Assembly: GCA_964417895.1 (NCBI GenBank)
Contig: CAYQJS010000025.1
Coordinates: forward strand, 1-64,000
Source of the DNA: CAYQJS01 sp964417895
GTDB taxonomy: Bacteria > Chloroflexota > UBA6077 > SHYK01
DNA: 64,000 bases
Direction: 5' to 3'
Part shown: in pieces, positions 55,911 through 64,000 of the stretch
Layout of the letters: every line of letters starts with the position of its first letter
Position numbering within the stretch: position 1 is the first letter of the stretch
Position numbers and translations under genes: made by a program
Notes under the pieces: generated by a model
Told to the model about the DNA's origin: nothing
What the model saw: the letters and a program-made list of their open reading frames with translations, nothing else
Databases searched by the model: none

Positions 55911-57866
55911 ATGATACCCGCTAAATCGCAGCGGTCCGGTCGCCACCGACGCGCCGCACTCGTGCTGCCCCCCCTCCTCTTGGTGGTGGCGCTGGTGCTG
56001 GTGCCGGCAGGTACTGGTGCAGACGGACCAGGTGGGCAGTCGTCCACCTACACAGCCCCGCGGCAGGATATCGGTGCGTGCACCATTTACTCCCCGCAAT
56101 TCGCGTCCGACACCGCGGCCTTGTTCAACGATACCCGCCGGTCGGCGAGCGTGGCCGTGGAGGTCCGTGAGCTGGAGGGTGGCCCACGGTACGATCGGAC
56201 CCTCAACGTTGGGGCCGGGTCCGCCAACCAGGTTTCGGAGCGAAGTCTCGAGCTCCCGACGGCGTTCACCGTTGGCTCGTTCATGGCGAGCGTTCCGACC
56301 CCAACTCCCACGCCGACCCCGACGCCTGCCGCCCCCGGGGAGGCTGGGGCTGACACTCTTAACCCCATGGGCACCGGAGCCGAAATATGGTTCCAGGCAG
56401 CGCAGTTCATACCACAAGCGCAGTTTCCGACGCGCACGCCGGTCCCCACGGTGACGCCGGTGCAGGTCCACACGGCCACGCCGATCCCGCGCCTCACGGC
56501 GACGCCGACCCTGGTGCCGGGCTGTGGCCTCTCGGCCGTGGTCTACCGCGACACGGCCACGGGCGACCGTTGGGCCGACGAGGCCATCCCCGAGACCGAC
56601 GCGGCCAACCAAGTCTTCATCCCCCTCGTGCATCGCGCCGATCGGAACTTCGATACCGACGTGGTCATCATGAACGTGGCTCGGTCGAGCGACGTCACCG
56701 TCAACCTCATCTACCGGCCCGACTTAGAGACAGGTACAGATGCCAGGGAGCTCGCTAGCCTGACGATCCCCGCCCAGACATCGGTCAAGGCCGTCTTCCC
56801 GGGCGGTGTGCCCAGGGCTATAAGCGCGCTGGAGATCGACGGCCACATCGGTGCCCGGCTGGTGGCCGCGGCCTATACCACTGGTCCCCAGGGGATGGCC
56901 GCGTCCCATCCCGGAATCAGCAGGACCGGAACCGCCCCTTCGATCGCCGTTCCGCTCCTGTTCAAAGCGTCCGGGTATGAGAACGGCTACACCTCGCGGG
57001 TCCGGGTGATGAAGGTCTTCGCGACGGGGGGCGCTGCAGAGCCAACCATAACGTTGTGGGATCGTGACACCGGCGAACGGATCGGCCCGATTCCGGCCAC
57101 GCGACCTGACGGCTCCCTCAAAGCTCTTCTCGAAGGCCAGGGACACACGTGGGACCTGGCGCAAATACGCGAGCTCCGCGACGGCCGGGTGTACTCGGCG
57201 GTAGTCAACAGCGAGACGATCAGCGAAGTCGCCGTCACCGTCGAGCAGGTCAATATGCGGCGGGGGACCTTGTCAGCCTACACGGGCTCCCCGATCAAGG
57301 AACCGGTGACGCTGCTACCGGAACCGTTCATCGATCCGATCACCGGCCGCCTTATCCCGGTCAACCCCAGAGGGGTCCCCGGGGCGCCGGGTGGACCTGG
57401 TGGTCCTCCCTTCATCGACCCGTTGGCCCTGGCTCCCGCCGCCGGCGGTGAAGCAGCCGTTGCTGCCGCGGCTCCCGGCGCAGGGGGGCCTGCTGGGAGC
57501 GTCGCGAGCAACGCCTCGGGCATCCCGCCTGCCGCTCCCATCCCGGGGGCGCTACCCACGCTGGTGACGATCACGAAGGAATTGCCGAAGCGGCTCAGCG
57601 CGCCGCTGGTGGTGAAAAACGCGGGGGGCCTGAACTCGGGCATCGCGGTGCAGAATCTGAGCAGGAACGACATTTCGGTCGTCGTTACCTTCTACGACGT
57701 GGAGGGGCACCTCCGTCTCCAACACGCCGCTACGGGTGTGCCGGGGGAGGGTTCTGCGACGATCTATTTGCCCTTCACCGATCTGCCAGATGGCTTCGTC
57801 GGAAGGGCAGACATCGCCGCGTCAGGCCCCATCGCGGCCGTTGTCCATACGGCACGGTATCGCTAG
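55911..57866 (+). CDS. Secreted surface protein, paralog of 45509-47368
   Basis: 651 aa, ATG with GGAGGAG. A signal peptide (HRRAALVLPPLLLVVALVLV) is followed by GGQSSTYTAPRQDIGACTIY, a PTPTPTPTPTP linker near 125-140 and a second Pro/Thr stretch near 170-200. The central domain shares VFIPLVHRADRNFDTDVVIM and IGPIPATRPDGS with the paralog, as well as the C-terminal VVKNAGGLNSGIAVQNLSRN and LPDGFVGRADIAASGPIAAV. A Gly/Pro/Ala-rich segment near 480-550 replaces the EPAVAPTV tail. It is probably cell-surface exposed. Confidence 0.75.
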   Translation: MIPAKSQRSGRHRRAALVLPPLLLVVALVLVPAGTGADGPGGQSSTYTAPRQDIGACTIYSPQFASDTAALFNDTRRSASVAVEVRELEGGPRYDRTLNVGAGSANQVSERSLELPTAFTVGSFMASVPTPTPTPTPTPAAPGEAGADTLNPMGTGAEIWFQAAQFIPQAQFPTRTPVPTVTPVQVHTATPIPRLTATPTLVPGCGLSAVVYRDTATGDRWADEAIPETDAANQVFIPLVHRADRNFDTDVVIMNVARSSDVTVNLIYRPDLETGTDARELASLTIPAQTSVKAVFPGGVPRAISALEIDGHIGARLVAAAYTTGPQGMAASHPGISRTGTAPSIAVPLLFKASGYENGYTSRVRVMKVFATGGAAEPTITLWDRDTGERIGPIPATRPDGSLKALLEGQGHTWDLAQIRELRDGRVYSAVVNSETISEVAVTVEQVNMRRGTLSAYTGSPIKEPVTLLPEPFIDPITGRLIPVNPRGVPGAPGGPGGPPFIDPLALAPAAGGEAAVAAAAPGAGGPAGSVASNASGIPPAAPIPGALPTLVTITKELPKRLSAPLVVKNAGGLNSGIAVQNLSRNDISVVVTFYDVEGHLRLQHAATGVPGEGSATIYLPFTDLPDGFVGRADIAASGPIAAVVHTARYR

Positions 57867-57890
57867 ACCCCAAGAGCAGTCGCGAACAAC

Positions 57891-57919
57891 GGCCGGCGCC
57901 CGGCTCTCGGGCGCCGGCC
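57891..57919 (+). terminator. Stem-loop terminator after the surface-protein gene
   Basis: GGCCGGCGCCCG pairs exactly with CGGGCGCCGGCC around GCTCT, 25 bp past the stop. No T-run follows, so Rho-independence is uncertain. Confidence 0.65.
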
Positions 57920-57949
57920 GCTGTCATCTAGCAGCTGGTCAAAACCCGC

Positions 57950-57975
57950 TCACCCTGAGCTTGTCGAAGGGCGCC
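57950..57975. repeat. CACCCTGAGCTTGTCGAAGGG dispersed motif
   Basis: CTCACCCTGAGCTTGTCGAA then GGGCGCC. It resembles the half-site of a widespread intergenic repeat; only one clear copy here. Nothing else is seen in 57976-58146. Confidence 0.5.
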
Positions 57976-58146
57976 ATGTGGTTCGACATTGGGCGCCATG
58001 GGTCTGGCGAAAGGATTCGTGCTGTTCACGCTCCCATTCGGCCTCAGGGCGCGCGCTCAAGCCGATGCTAGCTCTCCCCCTTCCGCCTCGACATCTATAC
58101 TGATTCGCCCACCAGGGGTTAGGGGGGCCGCTCTGAGGGTCAGGGT

Positions 58147-59042
58147 CTAGGGCAGAGCCCGTAGGGCTTCTTCGTAGAATCGGGTCTCCAGCACCTCGTC
58201 GACCGTCCTCGCCGGTTTCTTGAACTTCTCCGCTGCGTTGTTCAGAAGCCGCTCGAACACTTCCGGACCGATTGTCTCGCTCCAGTAGGGCGCGAGCCAC
58301 TTGTAGGCTTCCCGCGCAGTCTCGGGGCTGTCGACGCCCCAGTCCTTCGCATACCGCAACATCACGTCGATCGTCCCGTCCACGTTTTCACGGCAGTAGC
58401 GCACGGCCTTGACGTAGGCTCGGACGACGGCGCCGACCTCCTCCGGGTCGTTCGCGATCTTCTCGCGTGTCACGTGCACGCCGTTGCAGCCGAGCCCGGG
58501 ACTGTAGTCAGCCTCGCACCCGAGGTTGACGTACCCTTGCTTGGAGAGAAACAGCCACCAGGGAGAGCCGACTGGCGCACCGTCGCCAATTCCCTCCTGG
58601 AGAGCCCGGAACTGGTCCGGGTGGCCTCCCTTGACGCCGAAGAGGCTGATGTCGGTCTCCTCGAATTTCACGCCGTGCTGAGCCAGGATGCTCTTTAGCT
58701 CCAGGGCGAGCCCGTTGTGCTCACCTCCGTCGCCGGCCATCACGACGGTCGAAATGCGGTCCGCCGTGCCGACCTCTGGACGAATCATGAGGGTGTGGCT
58801 GGTAGCCCGCGCCTGGTGCTGGGCCACGAAGATCAGCCCATTCGGCTCGAGGAAACGCCCCCGCCCGACGGCGGTAGCGACGTAGTCGAGCTCGCCGCGC
58901 AGCGCTCTTCGGCGGAGTTACGCACGCCGTACTCGATCTTCGCCTGGATGCCTTCCTCGGGAAGGAACTTGTCGATCGCGACAAATAGTGGCGTAAAGCT
59001 GGGCGCCGGCCTCGGCGCGCTAATCGTGATCTGCTTGGCCAT
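58147..59042 (-). pseudogene. NMT1/SsuA-like ABC substrate-binding protein, frameshifted
   Basis: ATG 59042 has GGAGGAG upstream and encodes MAKQITISAPRPAPSFTPLF, then FLPEEGIQAKIEYGVRNSAE, before going out of frame at about 58915. The rest continues one frame over as ALRGELDYVATAVGRG, FLEPNGLIFVAQHQARATSH and on to 58147. Rejoining gives a protein of about 298 residues resembling nitrate/sulfonate/taurine-type binding proteins. No signal peptide is seen, which is unusual for such proteins. Either a real one-base mutation or a sequence error. Confidence 0.75.
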
Positions 59043-59291
59043 GGATCTCCTCCTTCGTTTTCCCAGACAACGATGGGCAGTATAGCGTCGATTCGGCGCG
59101 CGCTCGCCGCCCCGGGTGAGCGCGACAGTCCGGGAAGTCAATGGGCGGTGGCAATCTGCCCGCTACTGCCGCTCTGAATGAAAGTTGGCGCCACCGTATA
59201 CTTGCCCGCGCATCCCGCGCGCAAAGCTGGTGTCGCGCGACCCGGCGTATGATGGCGCTCACCAGCAGCTGCTGAAGTATGGAGCCGATCG

Positions 59292-60446
59292 ATGAGAGCC
59301 AGCGCGAAAACCTGGGACGACCAGCGGCTGAAGCGTGATCGGCTGGCGCAGCTACAGGCGCATATGCTCCAGCATGACGTCGGCGCCCTGTATCTCAACG
59401 ACGATGTCTATCGTCGGTACGTGCTGAACCTCTCGGTCCCGGGAGGGAAGGTCCTCGTTCCCGCGGAAGGCGAAGCCGTGGCGCTCGTGCGGCGGCGAGA
59501 CCTTGGTTACGTGGAGCTCCAGCACGGGAGGATCCATCCGCCCATCGGCAAGGAGAACGAGGAAGAGCGACTGGACGACGGGGCATCAACGAGCAGATTC
59601 GGCGCCCGCATGGCTGAGCTCATGGCCGAGCTGGGCCTGCGGGGCGAGCGCCTCGGCGTCGACGCGCTCACGCCCACGGGGTTCGCGGCCCTCACGCACG
59701 CGGGCATCCGCCTCCTGGACGCCGCCCCGATCCTCGAGCGTGCCTGGTCCGTCAAGACCCCGGACGAAGTCGAGGTCTACCGCTCCATCGGCCGGCAGTA
59801 CGTTCGCACGATGGCCGCCTTCAGGAATGCCGTTCGGCCCGGCGTCAGCGAGATCGAGCTGGCGGCCACCGTGACGGCTACCTGGTACGAGGTCGGCGGC
59901 GAGGACATCGCTCAGCTCAACATCTGCAGCGGCGAGAACATGAACCCCTGGCTGCGGTGGCCCAGCGAGCGCAGGCTGCAGCGCGGGGAGTTTGTGGGCA
60001 TCGACCTCCACGGGCGCGGGATCAACGGGCTGCGTGGAGACGCAGGCAGCACGTTCTTCGTCGGGGACAGTCCGACGGCCGAACAGCGCGACCTCTATCG
60101 GCGGGCCCACGACTATCTGCGCGCCACGATGGACATCCTGCGCGCGGGCCGCACTATCGCCGAGGTCACCGCGCTGGTGCCGCGCCTTCCCGAGCGGTAT
60201 ATGCCGCAGCTCCACAACTACAACATCGCCCACGGCGTCGGCATGGGCTCTTCGGGCTACCCGCACATGGATCCGCGCGACGATCCCATCGACGACGTGC
60301 TCTATCGGAACCAGGTGCTGGCTGTCGAATGCTACTTCGGGGAGGAGGGCAGCCCGCTGGCGGTGAAGCTAGAGGAGCAGATCGTGGTGCGCGACGGCCC
60401 GCCCGAGGTGCTGGGTGGGATGCCGTTCGAGGAGCGGCTCCTCTAG
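59292..60446 (+). CDS. M24-family metallopeptidase (aminopeptidase P-like), metal site intact
   Basis: 384 aa, ATG with GGAG 7 bp upstream. Creatinase N-terminal domain (1-155), then the pita-bread domain. All five metal ligands are present: Asp238 (VGIDLHG), Asp250 (LRGDAGS), His314 (IAHGVGMG), Glu346 (LAVECYFG) and Glu361 (VKLEEQIV). It should be a dinuclear Mn/Co/Zn X-Pro peptidase or related hydrolase. It contrasts with the two ligand-less M24 proteins at 149-2675. Followed after 51 bp by a YciI gene. Confidence 0.92.
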   Translation: MRASAKTWDDQRLKRDRLAQLQAHMLQHDVGALYLNDDVYRRYVLNLSVPGGKVLVPAEGEAVALVRRRDLGYVELQHGRIHPPIGKENEEERLDDGASTSRFGARMAELMAELGLRGERLGVDALTPTGFAALTHAGIRLLDAAPILERAWSVKTPDEVEVYRSIGRQYVRTMAAFRNAVRPGVSEIELAATVTATWYEVGGEDIAQLNICSGENMNPWLRWPSERRLQRGEFVGIDLHGRGINGLRGDAGSTFFVGDSPTAEQRDLYRRAHDYLRATMDILRAGRTIAEVTALVPRLPERYMPQLHNYNIAHGVGMGSSGYPHMDPRDDPIDDVLYRNQVLAVECYFGEEGSPLAVKLEEQIVVRDGPPEVLGGMPFEERLL

Positions 60447-60497
60447 CTAGCGTCCCACCAGGAGATCTGGCTCAGACTGACCGAGAGGCGGCAACGC

Positions 60498-60812
60498 TTG
60501 CTCTACATCATCTACCAGGTGGACAGACCGAACGGCGAAGCCATACGCGCCGCCAATCGGGAGGCGCACTTTGCCTACCTTGAGAAACATCGGGATGTGC
60601 TCGTCCTCGGAGGGGCGATGCTGGCAGAGGACGGCGCAACACGGACCGGAAGCGTGCTGATCATCAACGTCCGGGGCCGCGAAGCCGCCGAAGTCTTCTC
60701 GCTCAGCGAGCCGTTTCGTCGGGCCGGTCTCTTCGAGCATGTTGAGATTCACCGCATGCGCCGAGGGCAGTGGAACCCGGAGGCAGCGCCCAGGACGGCG
60801 GAGGGCGAATAA
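60498..60812 (+). CDS. YciI-family protein
   Basis: 104 aa, TTG start with GAGAGGCGG upstream. LYIIYQVDRPNGEAIRAANR, EAHFAYLEKHRDVLVLGGAM and FRRAGLFEHVEIHRMRRGQW fit the dimeric alpha-beta barrel YciI family, including the conserved His of REAHFAYL. Members are linked to small-molecule dehydrochlorination or unknown chemistry. Confidence 0.85.
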   Translation: MLYIIYQVDRPNGEAIRAANREAHFAYLEKHRDVLVLGGAMLAEDGATRTGSVLIINVRGREAAEVFSLSEPFRRAGLFEHVEIHRMRRGQWNPEAAPRTAEGE

Positions 60813-60830
60813 GCTCAGCGCCGCCAGCCT

Positions 60831-61322
60831 TTACGCGTGCGCCCCTACCGGGGTGAGGCCGCTCGCCTGGGCAGCAATCTCCTCGACGCTCTGGTCGAGA
60901 TCGAGCTGCCGGTTCTGGCGATGCTCCGGGTCGGCGTCTTTCACCAGAGCGAAGACCTCCAGGCGGTTGCCTTCGGGATCCAGGAAGTAGCACGAGATGG
61001 TGTTGCCCATCGCCACGTAGGCGTGGCTAACCGTGTGGTCGATGGGCACGCCCTTCGCCTTGAACCCTTCGTAGAACGCCTTGACGTCCTCGACCGCGGG
61101 TACGTGCCAGGCGATGTGGGCGAGGATCTTGGCATCGCCCTCTCGTCCCTTCGCCAGGGCCAGCTCGTGGTCTTCTATCTCCGGGTCGGCGGTCATGAAC
61201 ACCATCCGCCCCGGGTTCTCGTGGTAGACGGTGAGCCCGAGAACATCTCGATAGAACGCGACCATCTTGTCCATGTCGTTCACATAGAGCACCACATGGC
61301 TCAGACCCATGACCTTCGGCAT
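60831..61322 (-). CDS. VOC-superfamily (glyoxalase/extradiol dioxygenase-like) protein
   Basis: 163 aa from ATG 61322 with GGAGGAG 5 bp upstream. Paired beta-alpha-beta-beta-beta modules: LSHVVLYVNDMDKMVAFYRD, LGLTVY, AKILAHIAWHVPAVEDVKAF and CYFLDPEGNRLEVFA. His of LSHVVLY, His of HIAWHV and Glu of NRLEVFA are in the usual metal positions, so it is probably a metal-dependent VOC enzyme, nearest in look to extradiol dioxygenases or glyoxalases. Confidence 0.88.
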   Translation of the reverse strand: MPKVMGLSHVVLYVNDMDKMVAFYRDVLGLTVYHENPGRMVFMTADPEIEDHELALAKGREGDAKILAHIAWHVPAVEDVKAFYEGFKAKGVPIDHTVSHAYVAMGNTISCYFLDPEGNRLEVFALVKDADPEHRQNRQLDLDQSVEEIAAQASGLTPVGAHA

Positions 61323-61418
61323 CTGAACTCCTCCACTGGCTTCTTTTCCGGATCCGGCGTCACTTTGCCTCTCGGCGTCAGAGGCTGTCAACTCGCCTCG
61401 TTCCATCCTGCCAGAGCT

Positions 61419-62630
61419 TCAGGTGTCCTGGGCCCGAACCCAGTGCCTTACTGGTCGAGCAAGAAAGTCGTCCAGCGGAATGCCGCCGCTACCGACGAGG
61501 AGCATTCGGTCCGGCTTGAAAGCGGCGGCGAAAGCTGACATCCCGGGCCGTTCGGCGCTCCCGCGACCGCTCTTCACCTCGATGGCCGTGAGCTGTCGGC
61601 GGGCGCGCACGACGAAGTCCACCTCGTGGCCGCGGTCGCGCCAGTAGAACACGTCACACTCACCGGCGGCAGCGGCGTTCGCGAGGTGAGCGCCCACGGC
61701 GGACTCGACGAGTCTCCCCCACCGCTCGCGATCAGCTCGCGCTTCCTCGAAACTGACGCCCGACTGCGCCGACATCAGGGCGGTGTTCATTACCTGCAGC
61801 TTGGGGCTGGACGCGCGCTGCCGGACCTGCTCGCCTGCGAACTTCGGAAGCCCGACCACCATTCCCGCCGCGCTCAGCAGGTCGAGGTAGTGGGCAAGCG
61901 TGGTCGTGTTCCCCGCGTCCTGGAGCTGGCCGAGCATCTTCTGGTACGAAAGCACCTGGCCCGAGTAACCACAGGCGAGGTCGAACAGCCGACGAAGGAG
62001 GGCGGGCTTGTCGACGCGCGTGAGGAGCAGCACATCCCGGGAGATGGTCGTCTCGATGAGCGCGTCTCGAATGTAGCGGGCCCACCGTTCAGGCTCGCTC
62101 ACCAGAGGAGCTGCACCCGGGTACCCGCCGAAGAAGACGTATTGATCGATCGACCAGCCGAATGCCTCGTGCATCTCGGCAAACGACCAGTGCATCATGG
62201 GGATGATCTCGAAGCGGCCCGCCAGGCTTTCCGTCAGGCCGCGCTGGATCAGGAGCGGAGCCGACCCGAGCAGGACGACGTGGAGTGGAACGCGTCGAGT
62301 GGTGTCCTCGTCCCAGAGTCGCTTGACGGTTTCCGACCAGCCCGGGATCTTGTGGATTTCGTCCAGGGCGAGGATTGCTCCACGGGCGTCGCCATCCAGG
62401 GCGGCCAGACGGGCGGCATCCCACTGTTGCTCGATCCATGGGCGGCCACGTAGTGTTGGCTCATCCGCAGACGCGTAAACTGTGGACAGGTCCGAAGCGT
62501 CAACGACCTGGCGAACCAGGGTCGTCTTGCCAACCTGCCGCGGCCCGGCTACGACCTGTATGAACCTGCGTGGTTCGCCCAGCCGGGCCGCGAGGACAGC
62601 AGCCTGGGGGCGGGTGTACGAAGTACTCAT
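61419..62630 (-). CDS. AAA+ ATPase with DUF4143 domain
   Basis: 403 aa from ATG 62630. Walker A is VVAGPRQVGKTTLV, Walker B ILALDEIHKIPGW; the DUF4143 C-terminal half contains the PD-(D/E)XK-like TAIEVKSGRGS and a VDFVVRARRQL strand. These ATPases are widespread orphan proteins of unknown role, often horizontally moved. The start codon lies inside the first of two identical ACTCA-N6-TGAGT palindromes at 62625-62662, so strong autoregulation is likely. Confidence 0.9.
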   Translation of the reverse strand: MSTSYTRPQAAVLAARLGEPRRFIQVVAGPRQVGKTTLVRQVVDASDLSTVYASADEPTLRGRPWIEQQWDAARLAALDGDARGAILALDEIHKIPGWSETVKRLWDEDTTRRVPLHVVLLGSAPLLIQRGLTESLAGRFEIIPMMHWSFAEMHEAFGWSIDQYVFFGGYPGAAPLVSEPERWARYIRDALIETTISRDVLLLTRVDKPALLRRLFDLACGYSGQVLSYQKMLGQLQDAGNTTTLAHYLDLLSAAGMVVGLPKFAGEQVRQRASSPKLQVMNTALMSAQSGVSFEEARADRERWGRLVESAVGAHLANAAAAGECDVFYWRDRGHEVDFVVRARRQLTAIEVKSGRGSAERPGMSAFAAAFKPDRMLLVGSGGIPLDDFLARPVRHWVRAQDT

Positions 62631-62662
62631 TATATTGAGTAATTTTACTCAACACACTGAGT
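62625..62662. promoter_or_regulatory. Twin operator ACTCA-N6-TGAGT
   Basis: Two copies of ACTCA-N6-TGAGT at 62625-62640 and 62647-62662 are exactly 22 bp apart, centre to centre, i.e. two helical turns. The first overlaps the ATG of the DUF4143 ATPase gene. The intervening TTTTAC adds further partial symmetry. Confidence 0.75.
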
Positions 62663-62772
62663 AAACTGACAATGGTAGGATTGGACGCAAGCCGACAGGT
62701 GGAGTCACGGAATGGCGAATCTTCCCTCGAAATGGCGGATGGGCATGTCCCCCTTTGGACTGGCCTGAGGTG

Positions 62773-63426
62773 ATGTCACCGCTGGACCCCGGGCGCGGGT
62801 ACACACTGGCGGAGGTGTTCGGCGGCCTCCGTTACCCGGTCCGCACAGACCACGATTACTTCGTGGCGGAGCCGCCGGAGAGTCTCGACCTCGCCCCCGC
62901 CCAACTGCGGGCGCTCGAGGTCCGCGCATCATTCTTCGTCGACCACGGTTGGTCCTTTGGGCCTGACCGGGAGATCGTGCCGTTCGTGTGGGATCCGCGA
63001 GTCGGGGGGCAGCCCCGATTCTCGGAAGCGGAGGCGCTCACCGACTATGACTCGGGCCTCCTCGGCCTTGCCTCCATGTCGGCCTCCACATCGCAGGACC
63101 AGGCGCAGCTCTATGCTCTCCTCACTCGTGCGATCCTGATGGTCCATCGGTCCAACCGTGATCTGCTGGCGGAGTGGTTCGATGGCCAGGGGCCGGCTTC
63201 GAGGAACGCCTTCCTCTATTTCGATCGGGAGCGGATTCCGGCGGTAGAGAAGCTGCTTGGCGTGGACGGCGCCATCGACCGCGCGCTCTGGGATGTGCGA
63301 TTCGACGAGCTGAGTGCCTGCCTCGGCCAGGATGCGTTTGCCAAACACCACTTCCGCTGGATCGAGTTCCTGGCGCACGCGGTGGACATCCCGCGCCTGA
63401 TCGCCCTGATCCGAGCCGCGCAGTGA
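62773..63426 (+). CDS. Hypothetical protein, acidic
   Basis: 217 aa from ATG 62773 with GAGG close upstream (TTG 62755 possible). YTLAEVFGGLRYPVRTDHDY, ASFFVDHGWSFGPDREIVPF, LYALLTRAILMVHRSNRDLL and KHHFRWIEFLAHAVDIPRLI. No signal peptide, TM or catalytic motif recognised. The several conserved-looking aromatic/His motifs suggest a real enzyme-like fold. Divergent from the DUF4143 ATPase. Confidence 0.6.
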   Translation: MSPLDPGRGYTLAEVFGGLRYPVRTDHDYFVAEPPESLDLAPAQLRALEVRASFFVDHGWSFGPDREIVPFVWDPRVGGQPRFSEAEALTDYDSGLLGLASMSASTSQDQAQLYALLTRAILMVHRSNRDLLAEWFDGQGPASRNAFLYFDRERIPAVEKLLGVDGAIDRALWDVRFDELSACLGQDAFAKHHFRWIEFLAHAVDIPRLIALIRAAQ

Positions 63427-63562
63427 TGGTAGGTTCGGCCAGGGCGGCCCGCCTCCGCTAGGACCCTCGCCGTCGGGATGCGATTGCTCAATCCCGGCTT
63501 GCGGGAGTGGTTAGCGCCGCAGGTGATAGCATTTTGCGTAATCCCGGAACTGGAGACGCGTA

Positions 63563-64000
63563 ATGTCAAGTCTGCCGACCGGAATGGAGTCCCTCGCCGA
63601 GCTCGTCCGCTTTGCGCCGGACGTTTACGGCTTCCGCTATCTGAACTACGTGGCGATGTTCATCGCCACCGGCGACGGCGTCATCCTGGCCGACCCAATC
63701 GGCCAGGGGAATCCACGCACGCCGACCATGATCAAAGAGGCGATCCGCTCGGTCACGGATGAGCCGGTCAAGTACGTGGTCTATAGCCACTCCGCCGCCG
63801 ACCACGCGACCGGCGGTGTGGTCTTCGCCGACACGGCTCAGTTCGTGGGGCATCGCCGCGCGGCGGAGAAGCTCGCCGCGGCGAACGATCCGACGACGCC
63901 GGTGCCCACGGTGACGTTCGACGAGCAGTTTGCGCTGGAGCTGGGTGGTAGGCGCCTCGACCTGTATTCGGCGTCTCGGCGAACGACGACTACATCATCC
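63563..64000 (+). CDS. MBL-fold metallo-hydrolase, partial at window edge
   Basis: ATG with GGAG 8 bp upstream; at least 146 residues before the window ends. GDGVILADPIGQGNPRTPTM and VVYSHSAADHATGGVVFADT are the strand and metal motif of the metallo-beta-lactamase fold, but the canonical HxHxDH reads HSAADH, losing the second His. Near 63968 the frame changes: the expected GVSANDDYII lies in the next frame, so one base is probably missing (TATTC). The 3' part is outside the window. Confidence 0.7.
   Translation, partial: MSSLPTGMESLAELVRFAPDVYGFRYLNYVAMFIATGDGVILADPIGQGNPRTPTMIKEAIRSVTDEPVKYVVYSHSAADHATGGVVFADTAQFVGHRRAAEKLAAANDPTTPVPTVTFDEQFALELGGRRLDLYSASRRTTTTSS

Overview
The window reads as high-GC chromosome from an uncultured bacterium, most likely Chloroflexota-like. 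This is an inference from the mix of orphan peptide-type ABC binding lipoproteins, M24 hydrolase paralogs, NUDIX, Uma2, DUF433/DUF5615 and VapBC modules, proline/threonine-rich surface proteins and many dispersed GC-rich palindromes. No rRNA or marker phylogeny is available here. A run of ten N at 30187-30196 and several single-base frameshifts suggest a draft or metagenome assembly.

Layout. 149-11219 holds two metal-ligand-less M24 paralogs, a TPR lipoprotein, a GT-C membrane glycosyltransferase, an aldehyde dehydrogenase, a dihydrodipicolinate-synthase-fold protein lacking the Schiff-base lysine, and two orphan extracellular binding lipoproteins. 11232-13816 holds a DUF433/DUF5615 pair, small unknowns, a broken PH-domain gene and a PPOX-type flavoprotein. 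13995-16569 is a tRNA-Arg locus with two extra 3'-end fragments of the same tRNA delimiting two islets of about 1.1-1.3 kb (a broken HigBA module; a secreted protein), then tRNA-His. 16727-20554 carries a rhomboid protease, MutM, a class II aldolase and a Tat-exported intradiol dioxygenase. Two tRNA-Ser genes and a strong terminator follow.

21139-29305 is the most unusual block: a leader peptide, PspA, a two-TM helical protein and a substrate-binding/VWA fusion on the + strand, facing a second SBP-VWA gene plus a two-TM/HTH-like protein on the - strand. A frameshifted metallophosphoesterase and a phosphoesterase remnant lie between them. 29474-38675 holds a class III aminotransferase (with the assembly gap), TreS, a persulfide-dioxygenase/rhodanese fusion, an alpha/beta hydrolase, a CysG-like fusion and a CysI-type sulfite reductase. 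This is a sulfur-assimilation and sulfide-handling neighbourhood.

38811-40313 has VapBC and a second DUF433/DUF5615 pair. 40543-45180 has an SQR-like flavoprotein interrupted by an in-frame TGA, a second DHDPS-fold paralog that keeps its lysine, a BNR/YCF48-like propeller and a NUDIX hydrolase. 45509-57866 contains two paralogous low-complexity surface proteins bracketing a double cupredoxin, dnaA, DinB, lysA, a zinc metalloprotease, a GerMN lipoprotein and a Uma2 nuclease. 58147-64000 has a frameshifted NMT1-like binding protein, a metal-competent M24 peptidase, YciI, VOC, a DUF4143 ATPase with a twin operator, an unknown protein and a partial MBL-fold hydrolase.

Across the window at least five families of intergenic palindromic repeats recur. 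Several run into genes and supply start or stop codons, or even in-frame peptide segments such as the interdomain linker of the CysG-like protein.
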